From positions 186,001 to 250,000 of the forward strand of contig JADJEH010000002.1 in NCBI GenBank assembly GCA_016702305.1: 64,000 nt of DNA. Reading direction: 5' to 3'. Each line of letters starts with the position of its first letter. Within the stretch, counting starts at the first letter, position 1. Position numbers and translations under genes: made by a program. Shown one piece after another: positions 9,341 through 17,405 of this stretch. This DNA comes from a bacterium (GTDB taxonomy: Bacteria; Electryoneota; RPQS01). The notes under the pieces were generated by a model. It saw only the letters and a program-made list of their open reading frames with translations. It searched no databases and had not been told where the DNA came from.

Positions 9341-11298
9341 ATGCATCCCACTCACGGTGAAATCCTGAAGAACCCCTACAAGGGGCCGATTCGTCCGCAC
9401 ATCCGCTCGGTTGAAGAGTACGCCAAGCTCTACGAGCGTTCGATTCGCGAACCCGAGCAGTTTTGGGCCGAGCAGGCGCAATCGCTCTACTGGTATCACC
9501 CGTGGACCAAGGTGCTTGAAGAGGAATTTGAGAACGGCGAGGTGACGTGGTTTCAGGGCGCGATGCTGAATGTCGCGTTTAACTGTCTCGACCGCCACCT
9601 CCCCGAAAAGGCCGACGACGTGGCGATCATCTGGGAAGCCGACGACCCGCACGAGAGCCGCTCGATCACCTACCGCGAATTGAAATGGGAAGCCGCGCGC
9701 TTAGACAACGTCCTGAAACGCGCCGGCGTGCGCAAAGGCGACCGGGTGATCATCTATCTGCCGATGATTCCCGAACTCGCGTATGCGATGCTCGCCTGTG
9801 CGCGCATCGGCGCGGTGCACTCCGTCGTGTTCGCGGGCTTCAGCTCGCACGCCTTGCGCGACCGGATACTCGATTCGCAAGCAACGGTGGTGATTACGGC
9901 CAACGAAGGCCGCCGCGGCGGCAAAGCGATTCCCTTGAAAGCGATCGTAGATGATGCGGTGGAAGGCATCGAGAGCGTCAACACGTCTTCGTCGCCGAGC
10001 GCACAGGCACCGAGGTGAAGATGAAGCCGGGCCGCGACATCTGGCTGCACGAAGCGCTCGCCGGTGAGCGCGGCACCTGCCCTTGCGAGTGGATGTCCGC
10101 CGAAGATCCGCTCTTCATTCTCTATACCTCCGGTTCGACCGGCAAACCGAAAGGCGTGATGCACACGCAGGGCGGCTATCTGCTCTACGCGAGTATGACG
10201 CACAAGATCGTCTTCGACTATCATCCCGGCGACGTCTATTGCTGCGTGGCCGACGTGGGTTGGGTCACCGGACACAGCTACGTCATCTATGGCCCGTTAG
10301 CCAACGGCGCGACGACGGTGATGTTCGAGAGCACACCGATGTACCCGAATCCGGGCCGCTATTGGGACATCGTCGAGCGCTATCGTGTCAACAGCTTCTA
10401 CACCGCGCCGACCGCGATTCGCGCGCTGGTGCGCGAAGGCGACGAGTGGGTGAAGAAATATGACCGCTCGAGCCTGCGAATTTTGGGAACCGTCGGCGAG
10501 CCGATCAACCCCGAACCGTGGAAGTGGTACTTCAACGTCGTCGGCGAGGGCAAGTGTCCGGTGGTGGATACGTGGTGGCAAACGGAAACGGGCGGCATTA
10601 TGATTACACCGCTGCCCGGCACGACCGATTTGAAACCCGGCTCCGCGACGCTGCCGTTCTTCGGCGTGGACCCGATGCTCGTGGATGAACACGGCAAAGA
10701 GATTCACGGCAACGGCGTCAGCGGCCACCTCTGCATTCGCCGTCCGTGGCCCGGCATGGCGCGCACGGTGTGGGGTGATCACAAGCGCTTCCGCCACACC
10801 TACTTCTCGCACTATCGCGGCCTGTATTTCACGGGCGACGGTGCGCGCCGCGACGAAGACGGTTACTATTGGATAACGGGCCGCGTGGACGATGTCATCA
10901 ATGTCGCCGGGCATCGCTTGGGCACGGCGGAAATCGAGAGCGCGCTCGTGAGCAATCATCTCGTCAGCGAAGCCGCAGTCGTCGGTGTGCCGCACGAAAT
11001 CAAAGGCACGGCGATCTTCGCTTTCGTCGTCCCGAGTGCGGAGGGCGAGCAGGTGTCGCACGCCGAGATGTTGGGCGCGTTGAAGGAACACGTGCGCCGC
11101 GAAATTTCCGCGATTGCGGTGCCTGAGCATGTGCTGGTCGCGCCGGGCTTGCCCAAGACGCGCTCCGGCAAAATCATGCGCCGCATCCTGCGCAAAATCG
11201 CCGAAGCAGAATACTCCGACATGGGCAACACGACCACCCTGACCGACCCCGCCGTCGTCGATCAGTTGATTGAAGCGCATAAGAAGTTGCTGAGTTAA
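9341..11298 (+). CDS. acs: Acetyl-CoA synthetase (AMP-forming), single frameshift
   Basis: Activates acetate to acetyl-CoA through acetyl-AMP. Repaired length is about 652 residues, as in canonical Acs. Motifs are intact: the P-loop-like YTSGSTGKPKGV, the WWQTETGG active-site segment, YFTGDGARRDEDGYYWITGRVDDVINVAGHRLG (quoted in parts: TGDGARRD, DDVINVAGHR) and the C-terminal PKTRSGKIMRR with the lysine usually acetylated for regulation. One A appears missing at 9980-9981 (native SVKHVFVAERTGTEVKMK), shifting the frame. The gene starts 18 bases after the YCF48-like stop. A -1 shift in such a conserved enzyme favours sequence error over decay, but this is inference. Confidence 0.9.
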
Positions 11299-11330
11299 TA
11301 TCCCCCGGCGCAACCTATCGGACGGGAGTT

Positions 11331-12542
11331 ATGGAACGGTTGAACGGCATTGAAACAAGATCGCGAATCGTACCCGGAATTCAGGGAATCCTGAAGCTGG
11401 TGGGGTTCGCGATTTTGTTGTGTGTACAAGCAGCGGCATTTGGGCAATGGACGGAGCCGGTGTTGATGCGTCCCCCGATAAACGCGGAACCGCAGGGCAG
11501 TTTCTATTATTCGACTGTTTCAGCAGATGGGGAAGTGCTTTGCATGACGATTTTCCCCGGCCTATTCGGTGATGATGACGTTTACATATCGGAGCGAATT
11601 GACGATTCGACGTGGACGACACCGGTCAATGCCGGGCCGAATGTAAACAATAATCAGCGCAACTTGAGTCCATCCATTACCTCTGACCGGCAGCGGCTGT
11701 ATTATGTGAAGTGGACGGGCTCGTCTTATGACCTCTTTGTCTCATATCGAACTGGTCCGGAATGGGATGATTGGACTGTCGGGGAAGCCTTGCCGGAGCC
11801 TGTGAATGTTCGACAGGAATTCACCGGGCAGATCAGCTTTGACGACTCGACGCTTGTGTTCACTTCGGATGGCCGACCGGGACCGCTATTTGGTCAAGAA
11901 GTCATGTGTACGAGCCGCTTGCAACCGGATAGCTCCTGGTCAGAGCCAATCATTATTGCGCCCCACCTGAATCAAATAAATGGATCAAGACATCCTTGCT
12001 TGACAGACTCAGGGCAGACTCTTGTCTATGGGATGTTTGGAGGCCCGTCAGTGCAACTGGATGTCTTCTACGCTGTGCGTAACGACACAGGTTTTGGGAA
12101 TGCGATCCGTTGCGATACGACCATCAATACGGCCTTCTGGGATAGCAGCCCGAGTTGCCCAGCGGATGGTTCATACGTGATTTTCGATTCGCGAAGAAAC
12201 TGGCCACAAGGTGCAGGCGCCGCCCAGCTCTTCATCGCCCGGCGTACCGGAACTCCGGTCACACGTCGCCCGCGAATTCCGCGAGAAGTGGCTCTTTCCG
12301 TCTATCCCAACCCGTTCAACTCCTCCACGCGCATATCGGTCATGCTGCCCGTGCACATTCAAACTGTCGATCTGAGCATCCACAACGTTCTCGGCCAAGA
12401 GATCATAAGAAGGGAACTAACCGCAACAAACGGCCAAGCGGAGATGACTTTCGATGGCGCGACCTTCACTACCGGCATCTACCTCATTTCCGCCACCGCC
12501 GGCGATCACCTCACAACTGCGAAAATTCTGCTGCTGAAGTAA
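11331..12542 (+). CDS. Secreted PD40-type beta-propeller protein with T9SS C-terminal sorting domain
   Basis: 403 residues. A hydrophobic segment (VGFAILLCVQAAAFG) after a ~22-residue polar lead is a plausible signal peptide. The body has WD40-like/PD40 repeats (SPSITSDRQRLYYV, QISFDDSTLVFTSDG, HPCLTDSGQTLVY, SPSCPADGSYVIFDS), typical of secreted propellers. The last ~85 residues are a type A sorting domain: LSVYPNPFNSSTRI, a LSIHNVLGQEI strand, GIYLISATAG and a terminal KILLLK. Such domains direct export through the T9SS and surface attachment. GGGAG lies just upstream of ATG 11331. A strong terminator follows at 12584. Confidence 0.8.
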   Translation: MERLNGIETRSRIVPGIQGILKLVGFAILLCVQAAAFGQWTEPVLMRPPINAEPQGSFYYSTVSADGEVLCMTIFPGLFGDDDVYISERIDDSTWTTPVNAGPNVNNNQRNLSPSITSDRQRLYYVKWTGSSYDLFVSYRTGPEWDDWTVGEALPEPVNVRQEFTGQISFDDSTLVFTSDGRPGPLFGQEVMCTSRLQPDSSWSEPIIIAPHLNQINGSRHPCLTDSGQTLVYGMFGGPSVQLDVFYAVRNDTGFGNAIRCDTTINTAFWDSSPSCPADGSYVIFDSRRNWPQGAGAAQLFIARRTGTPVTRRPRIPREVALSVYPNPFNSSTRISVMLPVHIQTVDLSIHNVLGQEIIRRELTATNGQAEMTFDGATFTTGIYLISATAGDHLTTAKILLLK

Positions 12543-12583
12543 GAAAAAAAGCAGCCTGACGCCGCTCTCGTGAAATCCCCCCT

Positions 12584-12614
12584 GACCACGCCTCGGCGTG
12601 GTCTGTTGCGTTTT
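12584..12614 (+). terminator. Rho-independent terminator
   Basis: Perfect 9-bp stem GACCACGCC/GGCGTGGTC with a 2-base loop (real loop likely 4) followed by TGTTGCGTTTT, 41 bases after the propeller gene stop. Confidence 0.7.
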
Positions 12615-12641
12615 GGCAACCTACTAAATCTACTTACCATA

Positions 12642-12670
12642 TTGCGAAACCACTTGTACAGGTCTATATT
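12642..12670 (+). promoter_or_regulatory. Sigma-70-type promoter
   Basis: TTGCGA (12642-12647), a 17-base spacer and TATATT (12665-12670), 60 bases before the chosen start at 12731. Confidence 0.65.
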
Positions 12671-12730
12671 AGCTTGACCCGTGCAGGAGAATGATGCAAA
12701 ATCGTGAAGCCTCAGGAAAGGTGCCGCGCA

Positions 12731-14452
12731 ATGTGGTTCATACTGTTGATTGTATTGTGGATAAGTTCGGCTTGGGCGCAAGCGCCGGGCGTGGATTGGT
12801 CGAGGCTCGACGTGCTCGGGAGCGATCTGGATGGCCAGGCCCTTGTGGAGGCGCCGGATGGTGGGATCGTCGTGGCAGGGTATACCAACGTGAGCCTTGA
12901 CTACGATGTCTATCTGCTCAAGACCTTCTTCGACGGGACGACGGACTGGACCGTGGCGCTGCCGGATGCCACCGACGAACAAGCTACCGGGATAACCAAC
13001 CGGACCGGCGGCGGCTATGCGGTGAGTGCCTTGCTGAGTGCGTTTGGTGGGCCGGCCGACTTTCGCCTCTATTTCATCAGCGCGACAGGCGCGCTCGAAA
13101 GCGGCTTCATTACTGGCGATGGCGACGATGAGGTGCCGTTCGACATTCTGCGTACGAGCGATGATGGCTTCTTATTGGTCGGTTACAAGGAGCGGGCGAC
13201 CTCGGGCCGAGATGTGCATTTGGTGAAGTTCTCGGCGGCGGGTGCCGTGCTCTGGAGCAAAACCTACGGCGGCGCCGCCAGCGACGTGGCCTATGCAGCC
13301 GTTGAGACTCCGGACTTGGGATTCGCCATTGTGGCTGTCACGGAGTCGTTTGGCTTCGGCGGACGCGATGCCTGGCTGCTCCGCACCGATGCGAACGGCG
13401 ACTCGTTGTGGAGCGCGTTCTTTCTAAGCGCCGACGACGAAGTGACGACTGGAATTGATATCACGTCCGACGGTGGATTCGTGCTCGGAGGCTTTCAGCA
13501 GACGACCGTGCCAGTGGATCAGAACATCCTGTTAATTCGCACGAACTCGGCGGGGGGGCTGGTCTGGCAGACGCTCTATGACAACGGCGGATTTGACGTC
13601 GCGACGGATGTGCTGGCCAGTGCGGATGGCGGGATAGTGCTGTGCGGCCGTTCGGACGGCGATGCCGCGAGTGAAGAAGCCTACGTCATGAAGGTGGACG
13701 AGATCGGCCAATTCTACTGGGAAATGAACCTCGGAACGACTTCAAACGATGCGGCGCTGGCCATGATCCAGACCGCGACGAGCGCCTACGCGCTGACCGG
13801 CTACTCGCCAGCACCCGATGCCGAAGTCACCCGGATGTTCACAGCCAAACTGCTGCCTGACGTAGGACTGGACGGACCGCTGCCAGTGGAGCTGCTCAGC
13901 TTCGGGGCGACTTCTCGCGCCAATGGTATCGCGCTCTCGTGGGCGACGGCCAGCGAAACGGCGGTTGAGCGCTTTGAACTATGGCGGGGGCAAGACAACA
14001 CGTTCGAGCGGATTCACACGGTAGGGGCGCGGGGTAATTCGGCGGGCGGCGGGGAGTATGCGTTCGTGGATGAACAGGTGACGGCGCAGATCGAGTATTC
14101 GTACTTCCTGACGCTTGTGCATGTCAATGGCCAGCGGGAAGAGCTGCGTGAGCGGTTGGTCACGGCGACCTGGAGCGGGGCGGAGTTGCTGCCGCAGGAT
14201 TTCGCGGTGCGCGCCTATCCGAATCCGTTCAATCCGGCGACGACGATTGAGTTCACGCTTCCGGAAGCGGGCGCAGTGGAGCTGAGCATCTGGGACAACA
14301 ATGGCCGTCTGCTCGAGACTCTTACGCGCACTGCGGCGGCTGGCGTCGTGCGGTTCGACTGGGATGCCGCAGGCTTTGCTACCGGCAGCTATTTTGCCCG
14401 CGTTCGTGCGGCTGGCCTTAACAAGGTCGTGCCACTCGTGCTGGTGAGATAG
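12731..14452 (+). CDS. Secreted TSDGG-repeat propeller protein with T9SS sorting domain
   Basis: 573 residues from ATG 12731, chosen over GTG 12704 because it gives a clean signal peptide (MWFILLIVLWISSAWA) and has GGAAAGG 9-14 bases upstream. The body holds about six ~50-residue repeats with the core 'S-DGG-vl-G' and 'lik-d--G---W', e.g. TSDDGFLLVGYK and TSDGGFVLGGFQ. This repeat is common in secreted proteins of FCB bacteria. Next comes a short fibronectin-like part (LPVELLSFGATSRANGIALS). The T9SS type A tail begins FAVRAYPNPFNPATTIEF and ends GLNKVVPLVLVR. Likely an exported surface protein of unknown ligand. Confidence 0.8.
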   Translation: MWFILLIVLWISSAWAQAPGVDWSRLDVLGSDLDGQALVEAPDGGIVVAGYTNVSLDYDVYLLKTFFDGTTDWTVALPDATDEQATGITNRTGGGYAVSALLSAFGGPADFRLYFISATGALESGFITGDGDDEVPFDILRTSDDGFLLVGYKERATSGRDVHLVKFSAAGAVLWSKTYGGAASDVAYAAVETPDLGFAIVAVTESFGFGGRDAWLLRTDANGDSLWSAFFLSADDEVTTGIDITSDGGFVLGGFQQTTVPVDQNILLIRTNSAGGLVWQTLYDNGGFDVATDVLASADGGIVLCGRSDGDAASEEAYVMKVDEIGQFYWEMNLGTTSNDAALAMIQTATSAYALTGYSPAPDAEVTRMFTAKLLPDVGLDGPLPVELLSFGATSRANGIALSWATASETAVERFELWRGQDNTFERIHTVGARGNSAGGGEYAFVDEQVTAQIEYSYFLTLVHVNGQREELRERLVTATWSGAELLPQDFAVRAYPNPFNPATTIEFTLPEAGAVELSIWDNNGRLLETLTRTAAAGVVRFDWDAAGFATGSYFARVRAAGLNKVVPLVLVR

Positions 14453-14479
14453 GCCGCTGTCAGTTTAGATTTGGTGAAT

Positions 14480-14504
14480 GCGGCGGCACTGGGAGGGCCG
14501 CCGC
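14480..14504 (+). terminator. Possible terminator hairpin
   Basis: 8-bp stem GCGGCGGC/GCCGCCGC with a 9-base loop, 28 bases after the stop codon. The following bases are only weakly T-rich (GTTCGTTT), so termination is plausible but not certain. Confidence 0.45.
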
Positions 14505-14934
14505 GTTCGTTTGGGACGCGGTGATTCTGAAAAACGGAGATATGAGGGTACGATGTCCGTTGGCCAATTCGCGCAAAAACCGGACATCATGCACGCTCTG
14601 CACGATTTTCCTGCGACGGTCAAAAATCTTAACGATTGATAAAATTAGATTAAGGCTTGGGAATTCGCGTGGCACATGCGTTGCCTTACAGGTTTCTTGA
14701 ATGGGCTACAGTCCCCTTCGCCCGGGTCCCATGCCGGGTATGATCTGGAACGGAGGGTTATCCTGCGCGGCACCAAGGGATAATCCCCCCTCCCAAGTAT
14801 GAGAGAGGCAGCCGTGGCCGCACGATGACCATCGTCATTGCGCGCGGTCTTCTTCCCAGTCTCCCTGCATCTTTGTGACGACGCACTTCTCCTTACCTTG
14901 CACCTGGAGTCGTGTGGCCCGGCCTTTCTCAATC
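14505..14934. other. Non-coding stretch with hairpins
   Basis: No convincing gene. Open frames here (for example the 126-codon one on the minus strand, 14645-15025) have implausible composition and no start context. Inverted repeats are present, notably GGGTTATCC (14755-14763) with GGATAATCCC (14778-14787), and CGATGA/TCATCG arms near 14823-14840. The region could belong to a larger RNA with the element that follows, but I recognise no known RNA family. Confidence 0.5.
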
Positions 14935-14969
14935 TTGACATATCGTCTGTCTCTGAATAAGACACGGAT

Positions 14970-15148
14970 TCAGTTACCGAGGGCTTTGGCACGGTTTCCT
15001 CTGCTCCTGCTTGCGGCCCCTGCACGGCTCACTTAGCTCCTGCTTCCCGGTTCTCGGTGACTGAATCCGTATCTTGTTCAACTTGAATCATCCTGCCTCG
15101 TCTGATTCAACAAAATTGTTAACACCGCCCTCGCAGCGGTGTTTTTTG
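14970..15148 (+). ncRNA. Candidate structured small RNA with terminator
   Basis: A possible promoter (TTGACA 14935-14940, 17 bases, TAAGAC 14958-14963) precedes a very strong stem. Bases 14959-14981 pair with 15053-15075 over 22 of 23 positions (one C-A mismatch, one G-U). Next come an 8-bp hairpin TTGAATCA/TGATTCAA (about 15083-15110) and a terminator ACACCGC/GCGGTGT (15122-15142) followed by six T. The loop of the long stem carries a direct repeat GCTCCTGCTT (15003 and 15036). If +1 is near 14970 the RNA would be about 175 bases. The plus strand is favoured by the terminal T-run. Not recognised as tmRNA, RNase P RNA, SRP RNA or 6S RNA. Confidence 0.5.
15122..15148 (+). terminator. Rho-independent terminator of the candidate RNA
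   Basis: 7-bp stem ACACCGC/GCGGTGT with a 7-base loop followed by TTTTTTG. No coding region ends upstream on this strand for 650 bases, so the terminator itself argues for a transcript here. Confidence 0.75.
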
Positions 15149-15227
15149 TTGGAATCAGGTCAGTCAAATCAATTGAGAATAGTCAATTATAGTGAATGGA
15201 GGGAGTGTTTCGTGTAACGCTAAGGAG

Positions 15228-15256
15228 TTGACATTCCTGGGGCTGTTCGGTATATT
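15228..15256 (+). promoter_or_regulatory. Strong sigma-70-type promoter for icd
   Basis: TTGACA (15228-15233), exactly 17 bases, then TATATT (15251-15256): the closest to consensus in the window, together with 53924. The start codon of icd lies 254 bases downstream, so the transcript has a long leader. Confidence 0.75.
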
Positions 15257-15262
15257 AGAGGT

Positions 15263-15510
15263 TCGTAAGTCAGCTTAACGGGCCTTGTTCGAGGTGTAAG
15301 CCTCGCAGCAGGAGGTGGTTAAGCGCTACACCAAGCCTCATAAATAGCTTCCGGTAAGGGTCATGCCGGTCGCTCATGCATCTTCCCCTTCCACATTACG
15401 GTAGCCACCCGGGGTCGCCGTGATGCCACTCCAGCCTCTCAACAGACGCACAGCCGTAGGTTTGCTCGCATGCGAGGAACTCGCATCCCCTTAGTCAAAG
15501 GAATACTGCC
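15263..15510 (+). promoter_or_regulatory. Long structured 5' leader of icd (or separate RNA)
   Basis: About 248 bases between the expected +1 and the icd start, with no plausible gene. Visible helices: GCTTAAC (from about 15273) with GTTAAGC (15318-15324), enclosing CGAGG-TGTAAG-CCTCG; CCGG/CCGG near 15351-15368; ACGG/CCGT near 15398-15421. Immediately before the Shine-Dalgarno there are three arms: CTCGCA (15465), TGCGAG (15471) and CTCGCA (15480). The middle arm can pair with either flank, an arrangement seen in translational switches. No known riboswitch signature was recognised. It may also be an independent small RNA. Confidence 0.4.
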
Positions 15511-16752
15511 TTGTACGACAAATTAACGCCGCCGGCAACCGGATCAAAGATCACGGTCGCCGAGGGCCGCTTGGTCGTCCCTAACGACCCCATCATCCCA
15601 TTCATCGAAGGGGATGGCACCGGCCCGGATATCTGGCGCGCATCGCAGCGCGTGTTTGACGCCGCCGTCGAGAAAGCCTTTGGCGGCAAAAAGAAAGTTG
15701 TGTGGTTTGAAGTCTATGCCGGCGAGAAGTCGCTGACGGTTTACGGTGAGAACGTCTGGCTGCCCGAAGACACGCTGACGGCGATCAAAGAGTACATCGT
15801 CGCGATCAAGGGCCCGCTGACGACGCCGGTGGGGGGTGGAATTCGCTCGTTGAATGTGACGTTGCGGCAGGTATTGGACCTGTACGCGTGTGTCCGGCCC
15901 GTGCGCTGGTTTGAAGGCGTGCCGGCTCCGGTGAAAGAACCGGGCAAATTGAATGTGATTATTTTCCGCGAAAACACGGAAGACGTGTATGCGGGGATTG
16001 AATGGAAGTCGGGCTCGGCCGAAGCGGCGCGCATCATCGAGTTCATCAAGGGGCTCGGCAAGACGATTCGCCACGATTCAGGCATCGGCATCAAGCCGAT
16101 TTCCAAATATGGCAGCGAGCGGATCATCCGCAAAGCGCTGCAATTCGCGATTGACAAGGGCCGCAAGCAGGTGACGATGGTGCACAAGGGCAACATCATG
16201 AAGTTCACCGAAGGCGCGTTCCGTGATTGGGGTTATGAATTGGCGGCGCGTGAATTCCCGGAGCACGTGATTTCGGAGAAGGACTTGTGGGACAAGCACG
16301 ACGGCAAGCTGCCCGCGGGCAAGGTGCTGCTCAACGATCGCATTGCCGACTCGATGTTCCAGCAGCTGCTGTTGCGCCCCGATGAATACGATGTCCTTGC
16401 GACTCCGAACCTGAACGGCGACTATCTGAGCGACGCGTGCGCGGCGCAGGTGGGCGGTTTAGGATTGGCACCGGGCGGCAACATCAGCGATGCTTACGCG
16501 GTGTTTGAAGCCACGCACGGCACGGCGCCGAAGTATGCGGACAAAGATGTTATCAATCCGGGTTCAGTGATTCTGTCCGGTGTGATGATGTTTGAATATC
16601 TCGGTTGGGACAATGTCGCGAAGCTGATCGTCAAGGGCCTGGAAGGTGCGATTGCCAAGAAGCGCGTGACCTACGACCTGCACCGTCAAATGGAAGGTGC
16701 GACGAAGCTGAAGACTTCGGAATTCGCGACGGAAATTATCGCGAACATGTAG
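15511..16752 (+). CDS. icd: Isocitrate dehydrogenase (NADP-type, homodimeric)
   Basis: 413 residues. Converts isocitrate to 2-oxoglutarate in the TCA cycle. It aligns from end to end with the E. coli-type enzyme: NPIIPFIEGDGTGPD start, GPLTTPVGGGIRSLNV (substrate-binding Ser, the site phosphorylated by IDH kinase in enterics), FRENTEDVYAGIEW, VHKGNIMKFTEGAF, LNGDYLSDA and EATHGTAPKYA. NADP preference is inferred from that resemblance. The start is TTG 15511, with AAAGGA 9-14 bases upstream; no ATG or GTG fits the conserved N-terminus. It is transcribed from the promoter at 15228 through a long leader. Confidence 0.95.
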   Translation: MYDKLTPPATGSKITVAEGRLVVPNDPIIPFIEGDGTGPDIWRASQRVFDAAVEKAFGGKKKVVWFEVYAGEKSLTVYGENVWLPEDTLTAIKEYIVAIKGPLTTPVGGGIRSLNVTLRQVLDLYACVRPVRWFEGVPAPVKEPGKLNVIIFRENTEDVYAGIEWKSGSAEAARIIEFIKGLGKTIRHDSGIGIKPISKYGSERIIRKALQFAIDKGRKQVTMVHKGNIMKFTEGAFRDWGYELAAREFPEHVISEKDLWDKHDGKLPAGKVLLNDRIADSMFQQLLLRPDEYDVLATPNLNGDYLSDACAAQVGGLGLAPGGNISDAYAVFEATHGTAPKYADKDVINPGSVILSGVMMFEYLGWDNVAKLIVKGLEGAIAKKRVTYDLHRQMEGATKLKTSEFATEIIANM

Positions 16753-16801
16753 GGGCGGAAGGGGTTCGGCCCGCGTTAGACGGTTCACTTAGGAGGATGC
16801 T

Positions 16802-17218
16802 ATGAAGCTGTTGCTTTGCCTCCTGATGGTCTCGGCGGTTTTCGCTCGGACGGGGAAGATCGCGGGGACGGTGGTGGATGAGAATGGGGAGGGGATTATT
16901 GGGGCGGCCGCGATGATTGTCGAGACGAAGCAGGGCGCTTCGGTGCGGAACCCAGACGGCAGTTTTGTCATTCTCGGCGTTGCTCCCGGATTGTACACAT
17001 TACGGGTACTGTCAATTGGCTACAAACCGCAGACTTTCGTTGCGGTGCAGGTGAATGACGATGGCACAGCCGATGACATCTATGCAGTGCTGGAGTTTGC
17101 AAAGATCGAGACTTCAGGATGTTTCCCGTTTCGGCTGAGAGAGCATGTTCGCCTCGATGAGTGCAATCGCGTCCGTCGGTTAACTCGCAACGAGTTGCAA
17201 CGTCTGCCAGGTTGGTAG
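16802..17218 (+). CDS. Truncated CarboxypepD_reg-domain protein (N-terminal paralogue of the next receptor)
   Basis: 138 residues: a signal peptide (MKLLLCLLMVSAVFA), a carboxypeptidase-regulatory-like beta-sandwich (GKIAGTVVDENGEGIIGA...NPDGSFVILGVAPGLYTLRV) and a short linker. It is closely related to the first ~140 residues of the receptor at 17406 (shared ETKQGASV-NPDGS-VILG-APG-YT-RV). It ends at RLTRNELQRLPGW, the place where the receptor continues into its plug (RLTGAELQNFGGG). So it is a receptor truncated at the domain boundary: either a remnant of duplication or a small stand-alone periplasmic domain. GGAGG lies 7-11 bases before ATG 16802, and icd ends 49 bases upstream. Confidence 0.65.
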   Translation: MKLLLCLLMVSAVFARTGKIAGTVVDENGEGIIGAAAMIVETKQGASVRNPDGSFVILGVAPGLYTLRVLSIGYKPQTFVAVQVNDDGTADDIYAVLEFAKIETSGCFPFRLREHVRLDECNRVRRLTRNELQRLPGW

Positions 17219-17246
17219 GCGGATTCCGGCGGGGAGCCGCTGATGT

Positions 17247-17266
17247 CGGGCCGGAGGCCCGACCCA
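17247..17266 (+). terminator. GC-rich hairpin between truncated paralogue and receptor
   Basis: Stem GTCGGGCC/GGCCCGAC around GGA, about 30 bases after the short gene. There is no T-run immediately after, so terminator function is uncertain; a run of seven T follows about 30 bases later. Confidence 0.35.
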
Positions 17267-17405
17267 GGTTATGGCCCGCTCGGCGATTGAAAGTATTTTT
17301 TTCGGATTCCGCATGGGCGGAGTCCCCCAATTGCATAGACTTATCAAACCTCCCAAAAGTTGCATAACCTGCGTGTGCGGGGAACCAGCGAATGAGGATT
17401 TTCAC

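Noticed and set aside
14645..15025. 126-codon open frame on the minus strand
   Set aside because: Basic, low-complexity composition, no family resemblance, no ribosome binding site, and it runs across the long RNA stem; treated as chance.
14600..15510. tmRNA, RNase P RNA, SRP RNA or 6S RNA
   Set aside because: I looked for the tmRNA tag/acceptor ends, the GAGGAAAGTCC core of RNase P, the GGAAGGAAGCA loop of SRP RNA and a 6S-like closed stem; none is present on either strand.
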